Positions 8,687-18,472 of a stretch of DNA of 64,000 bases are shown here, in pieces. A program made the position numbers and the translations under genes. A model generated the notes under the pieces. The model saw nothing but the letters and a program-made list of their open reading frames with translations. It made no database searches and had not been told where the DNA came from. Source of the DNA: Spirosoma rhododendri (GTDB lineage Bacteria; Bacteroidota; Bacteroidia; Cytophagales; Spirosomataceae); the NCBI RefSeq assembly GCF_012849055.1, contig NZ_CP051677.1:3301001-3365000 (forward strand). Reading direction: 5' to 3'. Position 1 is the stretch's first letter, and the number at the start of each line of letters is the position of its first letter.

Positions 8687-9571
8687 TCAATACAGTTCGT
8701 CCAGTGTCAGGCCGAGATACCGATGTACGGCCTGAAACGTACTAAAAAAGCCAATCAACGCGCCCAGACCGACCAGACCGGCCAGCAGGGCAATCAACTG
8801 GGTAGTATCCTGAAAATACGCCAGTTCGGGCAAGTTGTGGGTCGCCACCTGCAACCCCACCAACAGCAGGACAACCGCTATTGCACCGGCCAGTAACCCT
8901 TGCCAGACCCCCCGCCCTAAAAACGGTCTGGTAATAAAACTGTTCGTAGCGCCAACTAATTGCATGCTACGAATCAGCATTCGCTGCGAGTGCAGTGCCA
9001 GCCGGATCGTGTTGTTCATCAGCACCACGATAATCAGCAGCATGATCAACGCAAAAACGGCCATGACCGTGTAAATCCGGCCAATGTTTCGGTTGATACT
9101 ATCGACCAGATTCTCCTGATAAACGACCTCGAAAACGCCATCGACATTTTCCAGATCGGTCTTTACGCCCGCCAGCTTCGACTCGTCGAAGTACGCTTCG
9201 TTGAGTTTAATCCGGTAGCTGTCGCGCAGGGGATTTTCGGTTAGAAATTTGGAAAAATCCTCCTTCGTTTCAGCGATAAATTCACGGGCAGCTGCATCTT
9301 TCGACACAAACGTTACCTGTGGTTTCCCGTCCGTTGTCAGCGTATACGGCTTATCGGCCAGGGTTCGGTACATCAGCGTTGCCGCCTTCGTCGAGTCAGT
9401 GTCTTTGTCCAGGAATACCCGTACCTCGTAATTCTCCCGGATATACTGCACCAGCCGTTTGGATTCGATAGCGAGCATGCCGCAGAAACCGATCAGAAAC
9501 AGAGCCAGTGTCAGGCTGAATAATATCATTCCAGCGGGATACGCACCCACTTTTTTCTTTTTACGAGCCAT
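8687..9571 (-). CDS. ftsX: Cell division protein FtsX-like, ABC permease
   Basis: A protein of 294 residues with the FtsX topology: a basic cytoplasmic start (MARKKKKVG), a first transmembrane helix (residues about 14-34), an outer domain up to about 165, then three closely spaced helices. FtsX works with the ATPase FtsE to control cell-wall hydrolases during division; ftsE is not beside it here. The phrase LVGATNSFITRPFLGRGVWQ is typical of the FtsX permease domain. It is first in a minus-strand run with DUF3098, uppP, truB and ribF. Confidence 0.9.
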   Translation of the reverse strand: MARKKKKVGAYPAGMILFSLTLALFLIGFCGMLAIESKRLVQYIRENYEVRVFLDKDTDSTKAATLMYRTLADKPYTLTTDGKPQVTFVSKDAAAREFIAETKEDFSKFLTENPLRDSYRIKLNEAYFDESKLAGVKTDLENVDGVFEVVYQENLVDSINRNIGRIYTVMAVFALIMLLIIVVLMNNTIRLALHSQRMLIRSMQLVGATNSFITRPFLGRGVWQGLLAGAIAVVLLLVGLQVATHNLPELAYFQDTTQLIALLAGLVGLGALIGFFSTFQAVHRYLGLTLDELY

Positions 9572-9664
9572 CCGGAAGGATCGTGTTGGTAAACAAAAAT
9601 AATAGCCAGAACCGGGCGAAGGGCGAATTTAAGAAAATTTAAGCCTTCCGCCCGGAGGGCGGGG

Positions 9665-9756
9665 GTTGTAGAGTTTTAAAGTTGTAAGGTAGTAGAGTCG
9701 GCTGGCGCGTCCGAGTCCGGCGCTAGCAACTTTATAATTCTACAACTATCCAACTC
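9665..9756. repeat. Imperfect long inverted repeat, GTTGTAGAG word type
   Basis: The left arm GTTGTAGAGTTTTAAAGTT (from 9665) matches the reverse complement of the right arm (9728-9750) at 17 of about 19 positions. The centre carries a further GC-rich inner pairing around GGCTGGCGC and GCGCTAGC. The element lies between the stop of the GH32 gene and the start of ftsX. A separate short GC hairpin (CCGCCCGGAGGGCGG) lies just left at about 9650-9664. Confidence 0.7.
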
Positions 9757-9764
9757 AGAAAAAC

Positions 9765-11315
9765 TCATTTCCAAATAGGCTCGACAGGGCGGATGCTGGC
9801 GGAGCGGAGACCGTCGCCGAAGAACTGGATGCCCCGGCTGTTGGGAACGGGAAAAATCTGATTGGTCAGGGTTACCTGCCCGTCGTTGGCAAATACCTCA
9901 ACCGACGACCGGTCGACCCAGATTTGCAGCGATATACGGCCGTTCTGCGGCTTGACGGGGGCGGCAAACCGACCGGGGAAGTCTTTGGCAAACGCCACCT
10001 GCCCCGAGCGCGTCCGATCGACGTAGAGCAATTGCCGGATGGGGTCGTAGCCAACCACAGTTTCCTGATCGGTATTGCGGCACAGGCGAACTCCTGCTTC
10101 GGCTTTGGTGGCTTCCAGATCGAGCGTCAATTGGTAGGTGTCGCTCGAAAAACCGTTGTCGGTCAGGCTTTGGTTGAGAGCACCCTGATCGAAACCGGCC
10201 CACTGAAAGGCCGGACCCAGCAGACTTTTTAATTCCTGAACGGGGCGCTGGCGTAGTTCATAGCCCGTAGCCTGTTTCGTCAGGCGCAGCTCACGGGGCA
10301 TCGACATAGCTCCGCGAAACGAGCGGGTTGGTGTATCCGTCGCGTATTGCCAGTTGTTCATCCAGCCGATACTGATGGCACCCCGGTTGCCACGCATGGG
10401 CATGTTGTTGAACGTGACGGCCGCGTAATAATCTTTACCCCAGTCGATTGGCCGGGCGACGGTTGTGGCCGGGTCGCGGACGAAAGTGCGCCCGTCGAAC
10501 TGACCGACGTAGTACTCCATGCCCGAACCACCGGCAGCCGCTCCGCTCCCGACCGATAGCAGCAGCACCCATTTCCGCTCCATCGACCCTTCGACCGGTA
10601 GCTCGACCAGATCGGGGCACTCCCAGATACCGCCGATGGCCGGAGCTGCCTTGCCGGAGGTTTTGGTTGGAACGTCCGTCGAAAATTCACCGGAGCGGGT
10701 CCAGTTTTTCAGGTTAGTCGAGGTGTAAAACAAGGCTTTTCGTTCCGGTGACAGTACCGTAACCATGACCCAGTGCTGCGAGGGTTCGTGCCAGAACACT
10801 TTCGGGTCCCGAAAGTCTTTCTTGTTGAGGTCCAGAACTGGCTGCGTGCCGTAGCGGGTCCAGGTGCGGCCCTTGTCGTTGCTATACGCCAGATACTGGC
10901 TTTGGTTACTCGGCTGATGGCCGGTGAAAATGGCAACCATCGGTGGCCGCCCGTCGCTCCCGAAGCCGCTGCTGTTCGCTTTGTCGACCACGCAGCTACC
11001 CGAAAAAATCATGACCGGGCCCGCTTCCGGAATGGCAACGGGCAACTCCTGCCAGTGCACCAGATCACGGCTGATGGCGTGCCCCCAGCTCATGTGCCCC
11101 CATTTCGTCCCCTGCGGATTGTGCTGGTAAAACAGGTGGTATTCACTGTCGAAATACACCAGCCCGTTTGGATCGTTGATCCAGTTGGCCTGCGGTGTAT
11201 AATGGAAAAACGGCCGGAAAGGCTGCTGATAAGACGTATCGACTGGCATACGCTGCGCCAACAGGATAGGGGCAAACAAGCCTGCTGAAACGACAAGCGA
11301 CAAAACGCGGACCAT
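9765..11315 (-). CDS. Secreted glycoside hydrolase family 32 (fructanase / levanase type)
   Basis: A protein of 516 residues with a signal peptide (residues 1-20, ending LLAQ). The GH32 active-site motifs are all visible: WINDPNG with nucleophile Asp48, RDP with Asp170 and EC with the acid/base Glu232. A C-terminal beta-sandwich typical of the family follows (about 370-510). It hydrolyses fructosyl linkages in levan, inulin or sucrose; the exact substrate cannot be read from sequence. No susC/susD pair or transporter is adjacent, so it is not part of a visible polysaccharide utilisation locus here. Confidence 0.92.
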   Translation of the reverse strand: MVRVLSLVVSAGLFAPILLAQRMPVDTSYQQPFRPFFHYTPQANWINDPNGLVYFDSEYHLFYQHNPQGTKWGHMSWGHAISRDLVHWQELPVAIPEAGPVMIFSGSCVVDKANSSGFGSDGRPPMVAIFTGHQPSNQSQYLAYSNDKGRTWTRYGTQPVLDLNKKDFRDPKVFWHEPSQHWVMVTVLSPERKALFYTSTNLKNWTRSGEFSTDVPTKTSGKAAPAIGGIWECPDLVELPVEGSMERKWVLLLSVGSGAAAGGSGMEYYVGQFDGRTFVRDPATTVARPIDWGKDYYAAVTFNNMPMRGNRGAISIGWMNNWQYATDTPTRSFRGAMSMPRELRLTKQATGYELRQRPVQELKSLLGPAFQWAGFDQGALNQSLTDNGFSSDTYQLTLDLEATKAEAGVRLCRNTDQETVVGYDPIRQLLYVDRTRSGQVAFAKDFPGRFAAPVKPQNGRISLQIWVDRSSVEVFANDGQVTLTNQIFPVPNSRGIQFFGDGLRSASIRPVEPIWK

Positions 11316-11394
11316 GGAAACCGGGAAAACAGAACGGGTAGGTAAGAACGGGAATTAGACGCAGAAATGCCATCAGGGTTTAGGCAATGGCCGG

Positions 11395-12354
11395 TCAGAA
11401 CAGTGCTTTCGCAATTTTCATGACGTTATCGGCCTTTCCCATCGTATAGAAGTGCATGACCGGTGCCCCGGCCGCGATCAGTTCGCGGCATTGCTGAATC
11501 CCCCATTCGACACCCACCTGCCGGGCCTGCTGATCGTTTTCGCACGCTTCTACCGCCTTTATCAGGTCGGCCGGCATCTCCAGGTGAAACAGTTTGGGCA
11601 GAATCTGTAGCTGCTTGCGGGTGGCAAGCGGTTTCAGACCCGGAATGATCGGGACGGTGATGTCCGCCTGCCGACAGCGGTCGACGAAGTCAAAGTACTT
11701 CTGGTTGTCGAAAAACATCTGGGTCACGATGTAATCGGCTCCTTTATCGATTTTCTGTTTTAGATGGTGAAAATCAATGTCGTGGTCGAGGGCTTCGAAG
11801 TGCTTTTCGGGATAAGCCGCTACACCGACGCAGAAATCACTGGGCGTCATAGCGGTATCTTCTTCGTGCAGGTACTGCCCTCGGTTCATATCGGCGACCT
11901 GCGCCACCAGTTCGCTGGCGTAGGAATACCCGTTTTCTTTGGCCTTAAAGGTCGAGAATGGTTTAGCCGGATCGCCACGTAGCACCAGTACATTGTCGAT
12001 GCCAATGTATTGCAGGTCGATCAGGAAATCCTCCGTTTCGTCGCGCGAGAAGCCACCACAAAGCACGTGCGGTACCGGGTCAACGCCGAAGCGGTGGAGG
12101 ATAGCCGAGCATATTCCGACGGTGCCGGGGCGTTTGCGCGTCACGATTTTCTGAATGGTTCCGTCGGGCAGGGGCCGTTCGATGTATTCTTCGCGGTGAT
12201 ACGTAACGTCAATAAACGGCGGCTTAAACTCCATCAGCGGCTCGATGTTGTCGAGCAGATTTTTCAGCGTGTCGCCCTTGATGGGGGGAATAACTTCGAT
12301 GGAAAAAATCGGCTTGCCGTTGGCGGCTTTAATGTGGTCGGTAATTTTCGTCAT
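11395..12354 (-). CDS. metF: 5,10-Methylenetetrahydrofolate reductase
   Basis: A protein of 319 residues that reduces methylenetetrahydrofolate to 5-methyltetrahydrofolate for methionine synthesis, using FAD. I choose ATG at 12352-12354 (MTKITDHIKAANGKPIFSIE); the open frame continues further upstream but that part is antisense to the PAP2 gene. Family motifs seen are FSIEVIPP (catalytic Glu), IDVTYHREEY, VLRGDPAKP and YIVTQMFFDNQKYFDFVDRC. The length agrees with MetF. Confidence 0.95.
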   Translation of the reverse strand: MTKITDHIKAANGKPIFSIEVIPPIKGDTLKNLLDNIEPLMEFKPPFIDVTYHREEYIERPLPDGTIQKIVTRKRPGTVGICSAILHRFGVDPVPHVLCGGFSRDETEDFLIDLQYIGIDNVLVLRGDPAKPFSTFKAKENGYSYASELVAQVADMNRGQYLHEEDTAMTPSDFCVGVAAYPEKHFEALDHDIDFHHLKQKIDKGADYIVTQMFFDNQKYFDFVDRCRQADITVPIIPGLKPLATRKQLQILPKLFHLEMPADLIKAVEACENDQQARQVGVEWGIQQCRELIAAGAPVMHFYTMGKADNVMKIAKALF

Positions 12355-12367
12355 GAGTGGCGCAAAA

Positions 12368-13192
12368 CTAACGGGAAAACACCAGTAGTCGGGCGTAAAT
12401 TCCATTGGCCTGCCCGTTGCTGAACGGCTGAATATCGAGCCGACGCCCAACATCTGACCGGTTTTTGACTTCGTGCAATTTCGGGATTCCCCAGCCCACC
12501 AGCGACCCAAACGCGGCCCCGGCGAGCAGATCGGTCGGGAAATGTTTGCCGCCTTCGTAGCGCAGCACCGCCGTTGCCGACGCGAGTCCCAACGACCCGA
12601 CCCACACAAACGGGCGGTAACGGGAGGTGGGGAAGTAGTGGCTGAACGTGGTGCCCGTAAACACAGCCGCTGCGAAGGCATTGGTTGCGTGGCCCGAAAA
12701 GAACGACTGCCGGGCTTCGCGATCCAGCTTATCGGCCAGTGGCGCATCTGGGTTGTAAACGTAGGGGCGGGTGCGCTGCACGATGTTTTTCACCGACCGC
12801 TGTATCCCGTTGGCCAGCAGTGCCGTTTCAAGAAACATGACGCCCACCGTTTTGACTTCCTGCCGCATTGTTGGTGTACCTACTGTCAATGCACCAAGCA
12901 GGGCAACGTTACCCGCCAGCGTTAGGTCGCTAAGCTGGTCGGCGGTGTGGCTGAACCGGTAGGTGGCACTCCGATCAAACGAGTTGATCGTTGAGCGGTC
13001 AAGCGTACTGATGTCAGCACTGGTCAGCGGGGTAAGCCGTTGCTCCAGCACCAGTGCCGACGCACCCGTTGCGGCTCCGATGCCAAAAATGGCGATCTCG
13101 CGCCCGGTGCGCAGCTCGTACGGTGACTGGGCAGCTACGGTTGTAGCCGTAAACAGGCCCACGATGAGGGTAAGGTGTTGAAAAAAACGCAT
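12368..13192 (-). CDS. PAP2-family phosphatase, membrane or periplasmic
   Basis: A protein of 274 residues with a signal peptide (ending TTVAAQ). The three PAP2 motifs are present: KNIVQRTRPY, SFFSGHATNAF (catalytic His) and RYEGGKHFPTDLLAG (second catalytic His). PAP2 enzymes remove phosphate from lipids such as phosphatidic acid or isoprenoid pyrophosphates. It ends 13 bp before metF on the same strand, but no functional link is obvious. Confidence 0.88.
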   Translation of the reverse strand: MRFFQHLTLIVGLFTATTVAAQSPYELRTGREIAIFGIGAATGASALVLEQRLTPLTSADISTLDRSTINSFDRSATYRFSHTADQLSDLTLAGNVALLGALTVGTPTMRQEVKTVGVMFLETALLANGIQRSVKNIVQRTRPYVYNPDAPLADKLDREARQSFFSGHATNAFAAAVFTGTTFSHYFPTSRYRPFVWVGSLGLASATAVLRYEGGKHFPTDLLAGAAFGSLVGWGIPKLHEVKNRSDVGRRLDIQPFSNGQANGIYARLLVFSR

Positions 13193-13240
13193 ACGAAGTT
13201 TGGTTTTGGTGACCGGCGCACCGGTCCAGGCTACTACCCA

Positions 13241-15859
13241 TTAGCTGACCCGGACGACGAGCGGTTCGTCATACAGGTAAACCAGTCGGCCATCGACCTC
13301 CTGAAGGCCCATTTCCCGGTAGAGATCAATGAAGTAGCGGAGACTTTCGGTCGGGTCATTTTCGGCGTCGGGTGCTGCCTCCGATGGCGACACGTATTGT
13401 ACCAGCGTGATTTCGTGGTGTAGTCCGTGTACGACGCGGTGGGGGGCACCGTGCAGTCGGCGGGCGCTCAGAATACTGCGGTCGGTGTCGATACGGCGGG
13501 TGGGGTCAAACAGGCCGTCGAGGTCGGCATGCGTAACAATGGCCAGCAGCCGTTCGCTCAACACATCGCACTCCGACTGCCGGACCAGCCCTTCGCTCGT
13601 CAGCTGGCGCAGGGCTTTGTCGATACAGCCGGGGCCCCGAATCAGGCTCAGCGCAGCCGCCAGCTTGCGGGCCAGTTCGCGGGTGCGCTCAAACGTAGCA
13701 ACGTCGAACACCCGGTCGGCCTGTCGGCGCAGCTGGAGGTCCTGCCCCCGACTGCCGCTGATTATGGTATCCAGCACAATATCGGTGGTCGTTGCGGCTG
13801 GTGATGTTGCGCCTTCATGGTGCTGACTGCAACTGTTGAGAATGTACGTGCTTTTGTCGTCCTGCCACTGACAGCCGCAGGCCAGTGCCACCTGGCTGTC
13901 GCGCAGAAACCCGTAGAGCCAGTTGGTGATGCTGCCTTTTCTGGTATCGGCATTCTTTAACCGTTCGCTGACGATGCAGAGCCGATCGGCTGCGCGGGTA
14001 AAAGCTACGTACAGCAGGTTCATGTTTTCCAGAAACGTCCGCGTCACCTCGTCATCATACTGGTTTTTAATGACGTCGGGCGTGTTTCCCAAACTTTTCG
14101 TCGGGTGAACGGGGGCGTTCATCAGGCGGCTAACGGTGCCGGTCGTGTCCTGATGGGCCAGCGCGTCGGTCCGCACGTCCGACAGGTCGAGCCAGATCAT
14201 GGCCCTGGGTTTTGGCGTGGTATCCCAGGTGGCGAAGGGAATGATGACGACCGGAAACTCCAGCCCTTTCGACTTGTGAATGGTCTGGATATGAACGGCG
14301 TCGCGTTTGGCACCCTCAACCGAAATTTTGCTGCTCGCGCCTTTCCAGTACAGCAGAAAATCGCTCAGGTGACCGCTGCGTTTGGCGTTAAACGTGAGTA
14401 CTTCGTCGAGAAACCGAAACAGAAACGGATTGTCTTCGCCTTTGGCAAACAAATTAAACTGAGCCGTCAGTCGTTCGGCCAGTTCGTATGGGTTTAGTTG
14501 ACCCAGCGCGTGCGGATCGAGCGGATAGCCTTCGGTGTGCAGGTACTCGAAAACGGCGTTGTGCCCCGTTTCGGCCACCGCCCGTAGCTGACTGGCCAGT
14601 TCGTTGTCGGGAAAAACGTCGTACACGACGCGGTGGAACAGGTACAGCAGTTCGTAGCGCAGCAGCTTCTGATCGGGCCGTTGCAGTACCTGCATCACCG
14701 TCACCAGCCACTTCACCGGCTCCGACGATTCGAGCAAAAGCGAATCGGCCGATACCAGCGGAATCCGCAGCCGAACCAGCTCATTGGCCAGCGCTCGGGC
14801 GTGCCGTTTGGTGCGGCACAGAATGGCAATGTCGCTGTAGGCATACCCCTCTGCCTTCGCCTGGCTGAGGTGCTTCAGGGTTTGGTCGAGCATGGCCTTC
14901 GTCAGGTCGATGCCATTTTCCGAGTCGGCGGCTACGAAGTCGATCTGTACGTGTCCGTCCGTTTTCGCCTTCGCGCTTACTTTCTGGTGAAACTGCTTAT
15001 TGGCGTCGAACACGTCGCCGACCCGGTGGTGTTCGCTCTCGAATCGGCGGGCGGTATGCTCAAAGAAGTCGTTGTTGAACCGAACGATGGGCTGCGCGCT
15101 GCGCCAGTTGGTGTCGAGCAACGCCGGGTCGATGTGGCCCCGCAGCGTACCGATTCGCTCGGATGTCCAGCTATCGGGTCCGTGAGCCTGTTGCAGGCTG
15201 TCGAGATCCTGCCGGTGCAGCGCCACGATCTGATCCATGTCGCCCCCCCGGAAGCGGTAAATGGCCTGCTTGCCGTCGCCCACGGCGAGGTTAAACTGAT
15301 TGGCAGCTACCGAGTTTTCGATCAGCGGCAGCAGGTTGGCGAATTGCAGGCGCGATGTGTCCTGAAATTCATCGATCAGCACGTGATTATAGCGCGTGCC
15401 GAGCCGCTCGTACAGGAACGGCACCGGCTCCGACGTGACGATGCTCAGGATTTTCTTGTTGAACTCCGAAATATGCACCCGTCCGTCTTTGCGCAGCAGA
15501 TCGTCGAATTCAACCCGCATCTGCCGAAGTAAAGCCAGCTTTTGCAGGTGTGGCAGCAGCGCACCATACAGCGTCGTCTGCGTGCCCCGCTCATCGCGAA
15601 TGCTGATAATCTGCCGGATACAGTCGGTCAGGTCGTCGGCGATACTGTCGATGCTGCTTTGGGTCGCTAAGGGTGTCTTTTTGCCGTACCAGGCTCCTTC
15701 GTCAACGGCACTAAGAACGCGTTTGCCGATTTCCTTAGTTGCTTCGCCCTGCGCAACATCCCGGATAAAACCACCTACCCCCGAACTGCCATACGAGAAA
15801 TCGGCCTCGCTCAGGCCCTGCCCGGTTATCAGCCCCCATGCCCGCTCTCCCTGCGCCAC
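13241..15859 (-). CDS. RecB/AddA-like UvrD helicase, C-terminal fragment of a frameshifted gene
   Basis: 872 residues in this frame, the main part of a UvrD-type ATP-dependent helicase/exonuclease subunit. Visible motifs are LIDEFQDTSRLQ (Walker B), GDGKQAIYRFRGGD (motif III), IQTIHKSKGLEFPVVIIP (motif V) and LLYVAFTRAADRL (motif VI). The ATG at 15859 is not a true start: homologous sequence (AIRAIRQQLIDHNKQVE) continues upstream in the same frame, where the Walker A part lies in another frame. No clear PD-(D/E)XK nuclease motif is seen in the last 200 residues. Together with the next feature it would encode about 1110 residues acting in double-strand break processing. Confidence 0.8.
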   Translation of the reverse strand: MAQGERAWGLITGQGLSEADFSYGSSGVGGFIRDVAQGEATKEIGKRVLSAVDEGAWYGKKTPLATQSSIDSIADDLTDCIRQIISIRDERGTQTTLYGALLPHLQKLALLRQMRVEFDDLLRKDGRVHISEFNKKILSIVTSEPVPFLYERLGTRYNHVLIDEFQDTSRLQFANLLPLIENSVAANQFNLAVGDGKQAIYRFRGGDMDQIVALHRQDLDSLQQAHGPDSWTSERIGTLRGHIDPALLDTNWRSAQPIVRFNNDFFEHTARRFESEHHRVGDVFDANKQFHQKVSAKAKTDGHVQIDFVAADSENGIDLTKAMLDQTLKHLSQAKAEGYAYSDIAILCRTKRHARALANELVRLRIPLVSADSLLLESSEPVKWLVTVMQVLQRPDQKLLRYELLYLFHRVVYDVFPDNELASQLRAVAETGHNAVFEYLHTEGYPLDPHALGQLNPYELAERLTAQFNLFAKGEDNPFLFRFLDEVLTFNAKRSGHLSDFLLYWKGASSKISVEGAKRDAVHIQTIHKSKGLEFPVVIIPFATWDTTPKPRAMIWLDLSDVRTDALAHQDTTGTVSRLMNAPVHPTKSLGNTPDVIKNQYDDEVTRTFLENMNLLYVAFTRAADRLCIVSERLKNADTRKGSITNWLYGFLRDSQVALACGCQWQDDKSTYILNSCSQHHEGATSPAATTTDIVLDTIISGSRGQDLQLRRQADRVFDVATFERTRELARKLAAALSLIRGPGCIDKALRQLTSEGLVRQSECDVLSERLLAIVTHADLDGLFDPTRRIDTDRSILSARRLHGAPHRVVHGLHHEITLVQYVSPSEAAPDAENDPTESLRYFIDLYREMGLQEVDGRLVYLYDEPLVVRVS

Positions 15860-16581
15860 GATGTCGCTTTCGACCTGTTTATTGTGGTCGATGAGTTGCT
15901 GCCGGATGGCCCGGATGGCCCCGGCGTCAGTTCCTGCGCGGCTGTGACGGCCTGATAAAACTGATCGGAGGTTAGGTTATAGCCAAATTCCCGGAGCGTT
16001 TCGGGGAGCATCTGCCAGCTATCACCTTCGGTCGCCGTATGCATGTAGTAGTCGCGCAGCACGGTCGTAATTTCCTCCATCTCGTCGGTGCCCGCCTTTT
16101 CGAGCAGCGTATCGATGGCTTCGCCCAGCACCTCGTCGGTGTCCATCTCGACCTCAAACGAGTAGGGAAGGCCCAATTCATCGGTAAAGGCTGTCACGAT
16201 GCGTTGCGTAAACGAGTCGATGGTCGTGACGCTGAAATCGGCGTAGCGGTGCAGGATGGTGCGAAATACGCGCCCGGCTTTCTCCCGGATGGCCTGCTGC
16301 TTTTCGGCGAAATCAGCCGTGCCGGGCACCACATCCTTGCCAAATAGTTCGGTCGTGAGGTCGTTGAGCAGGGGAGAGGCCGCGCCAGTACCCGCCATCT
16401 GCTGCAACTCCCGCAAAATCCGGTCTTTCATCTCGTTGGCAGCCGCGTTGGTAAACGTCACTGCCAGAATGGATCGGAAATAGTCGGCTTTTCGATCGGG
16501 GTCAAGGGCAAGTTTCAGGTACTCCTTCGTGAGGGTGTACGTCTTACCCGAACCAGCCGATGAACTATAGATTTTAAGCAA
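15829..16581 (-). CDS. RecB/AddA-like UvrD helicase, N-terminal fragment of a frameshifted gene
   Basis: This fragment holds the ATP-binding start of the helicase: SSAGSGKTYTLTKEY (Walker A) near residues 6-20 and AVTFTNAAANEMKDRI (motif Ia). It agrees with the family up to about residue 220 (FYQAVTAAQELTPG); the last 30 residues (rich in Ser, Thr, Arg) are out-of-frame sequence. Adding one C to the run at 15919-15922 joins this frame to the downstream fragment without a stop. Whether the break is real or an error of the sequence cannot be decided here. Confidence 0.8.
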   Translation of the reverse strand: MLKIYSSSAGSGKTYTLTKEYLKLALDPDRKADYFRSILAVTFTNAAANEMKDRILRELQQMAGTGAASPLLNDLTTELFGKDVVPGTADFAEKQQAIREKAGRVFRTILHRYADFSVTTIDSFTQRIVTAFTDELGLPYSFEVEMDTDEVLGEAIDTLLEKAGTDEMEEITTVLRDYYMHTATEGDSWQMLPETLREFGYNLTSDQFYQAVTAAQELTPGPSGPSGSNSSTTINRSKATSWRRESGHGG

Positions 16582-16593
16582 GGCTTTGGATAG

Positions 16594-16672
16594 AGTTTAA
16601 GGTTTGTAGTTAGGGATTTAACGTTTGTTTGCGCCGGAGGAACCTTTAACCACAAACCTTAAACCTTAAACT
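16594..16672. repeat. Imperfect long inverted repeat, GTTTAAGG word type
   Basis: The left arm (16594-16614, AGTTTAAGGTTTGTAGTTAGG) pairs with the right arm (16643-16672, CCACAAACCTTAAACCTTAA inside it). The centre contains TTTGCGCCGGAGGAACC, which is almost the reverse complement of the centre of the similar element at 21828-21909. The right arm runs into the stop codon of the beta-barrel gene. Confidence 0.75.
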
Positions 16673-17213
16673 AAAAATTATACCGCAGCCCCAGGCCGGA
16701 GTTGAGGTTCAGGAAAAACGGAGCCTGCAAGAGTTCGACATAAACGCCCGTTTCCAGAAAAAAGGAATACGGCTTGTTGGGTGGAAAATATTCGACCCCA
16801 CCAATCCCCGATACGCCCAGCGACAGCGCATTTTCGTATTCGCCGTTGAGCCGGGTTGGGTAGTACCGGCGCGTGTTGATCTGCCCACCGTAGCCGTAAT
16901 AGCCCCGGATGCTTTCGCTTTTGGTGATTGGCGTGTACTGAATGTAGTGCCCCTGCACCGAGAAGCCGACGCTTCGGTACTGCCCGCTGCGGTAGCTTCG
17001 GTTGGTGCCGTAGAGCCCGCCGTACGTGCCGATGTTCAGGTCGAACGCTTTTTTCTCGCCGAAATATTTGCGGACGTTGATGCCCGCCGGTTCGCCGATG
17101 CGGAAGCCGACAGCCCAGTTGTTGTACTGCGCCAGCGCGGGAACGGCGGCACCAAAAAGCAGGAAAAAACAAAGTAATGAAGCCCCTTTGCGCATACCGG
17201 ATAAGGTTGTCAT
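16671..17213 (-). CDS. Outer-membrane beta-barrel protein
   Basis: A protein of 180 residues. I use ATG at 17211-17213 (MTTLSGMRKG), which gives a clean signal peptide ending VPALAQ; a start 30 bp upstream is possible. The mature part alternates hydrophobic and polar residues with many Gly and Tyr (IGTYGGLYGTNRSY, GYYGYGGQINTRRYY) and ends in a barrel-type final strand (GLGLRYNF, terminal Phe). These are features of small outer-membrane barrels in Bacteroidota. Function unknown. Confidence 0.75.
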   Translation of the reverse strand: MTTLSGMRKGASLLCFFLLFGAAVPALAQYNNWAVGFRIGEPAGINVRKYFGEKKAFDLNIGTYGGLYGTNRSYRSGQYRSVGFSVQGHYIQYTPITKSESIRGYYGYGGQINTRRYYPTRLNGEYENALSLGVSGIGGVEYFPPNKPYSFFLETGVYVELLQAPFFLNLNSGLGLRYNF

Positions 17214-17260
17214 GTCGAATGGCCCGTACGTCGGGTTTGTCAAAAATACGCCAAAAGCCG

Positions 17261-18388
17261 TTAGCTGTTCGACACAGGCTCGGGCTTTGTCGCTTCATCG
17301 TCGGTGCCGAGCGGCAATTGGGCTTCAGCAGGAACGGGGGCCGGCTGCCGCAACACGTCGATCAGGCGCTCATTCTCAGTCCTTGTTCCGACCGTGATCC
17401 GCAGGCAACCATCGCACAACTTCACCGACGACCGATCCCGCACGATTACCTGCTGCTCAATCAGGTAGGCGAAGGTGCCTTTTGCATCGGTAAAGCGGAC
17501 GAGCAGGAAGTTGGCGTCGGACGGGTGAATCTGCTGCACAGTAGGCAGGGTTTGCAAGGCGTCGGACAGCCACTGTCGCTCGTCCATGATCTCGGTGACC
17601 ATCTGCCGTTTGTCGGCTTCGTGGGTTAGTGCGTCGAGGGCTAGGGCCTGCGTTGGGGCCGAGATGTTGTAGGGCGGTTTGATCTTGTTCATCACCGCAA
17701 TCAGCTCGGGCGAAGCAAAGCACATACCCAGCCGCAGCCCCGCTAGCCCCCACGCTTTCGAGAACGTTTGCAGCACCACGAGATTCGGGTAAGCGTCGAG
17801 CTGGGCAGTCCACGACGGTACATCGGCAAAATCGATATACGCTTCATCGACGATCACCAGCGCGGTCTGGGCCGCGTCGAGAATCCGGCGGATGGCGTCG
17901 GGCTGGAGCAGATTGCCCGACGGGTTGTTGGGCGAACACAGAAAAATCAGCTTCGTCGTGTCGGTAATTGCCGCCAGCACCGCGTCGGTATCGACCTGAA
18001 AATCGGGCGTCAGCGGTACTTTGGTAATCGCTACGTCATTGATCGACGCCGACACTTCGTACATGCCATACGTTGGCGGCATAATCAGAATCTGATCCTG
18101 ACCCGGTGTGCAGGTCGCCCGAACGAGCAGGTCGATAGGTTCGTCGGAGCCGTTGCCCAGAAAAACCTGCTCCGGCCGGACGCCCTTGATCGGGGCCAGC
18201 CGTTGCTTGATCGCCTGCTGATGCGGGTCGGGGTAGCGGTTGTAGTCGCCTTCGGTCGTGGTCGAGCCGAGGGGATTTTCGTTGGCATCGAGAAAGACGC
18301 CTTCCGTTCCGGTGTATTCGTCCCGCGCTGATGAATAAGGTACCAGAGCAGCAATGTGCGGACGAAGCAATGTAGCAAGTTGAAACAT
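17261..18388 (-). CDS. hisC: Histidinol-phosphate aminotransferase
   Basis: A protein of 375 residues of the PLP fold type I aminotransferases. It converts imidazole-acetol phosphate to histidinol phosphate. Motifs seen are LGNGSDEPIDLL, CSPNNPSGN, VIVDEAYIDF and the PLP lysine region FSKAWGLAGLRLG. It is separated from hisD and hisG by three to four unrelated genes, so the histidine operon is dispersed or interrupted. Confidence 0.93.
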   Translation of the reverse strand: MFQLATLLRPHIAALVPYSSARDEYTGTEGVFLDANENPLGSTTTEGDYNRYPDPHQQAIKQRLAPIKGVRPEQVFLGNGSDEPIDLLVRATCTPGQDQILIMPPTYGMYEVSASINDVAITKVPLTPDFQVDTDAVLAAITDTTKLIFLCSPNNPSGNLLQPDAIRRILDAAQTALVIVDEAYIDFADVPSWTAQLDAYPNLVVLQTFSKAWGLAGLRLGMCFASPELIAVMNKIKPPYNISAPTQALALDALTHEADKRQMVTEIMDERQWLSDALQTLPTVQQIHPSDANFLLVRFTDAKGTFAYLIEQQVIVRDRSSVKLCDGCLRITVGTRTENERLIDVLRQPAPVPAEAQLPLGTDDEATKPEPVSNS

Positions 18389-18472
18389 GAGTTGGGAAGA
18401 AAGAAGAGAGGAGTAAGACCAAAGAGCACCGATTCGGCTGTCTTTTCTCTTACGTCTTTTCTAGTGTATCTA

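Noticed and set aside
16678..17298. A 206-codon frame overlapping the beta-barrel gene in another frame
   Set aside because: Arg/His/Pro-rich without a signal peptide; the other frame gives a typical outer-membrane protein.
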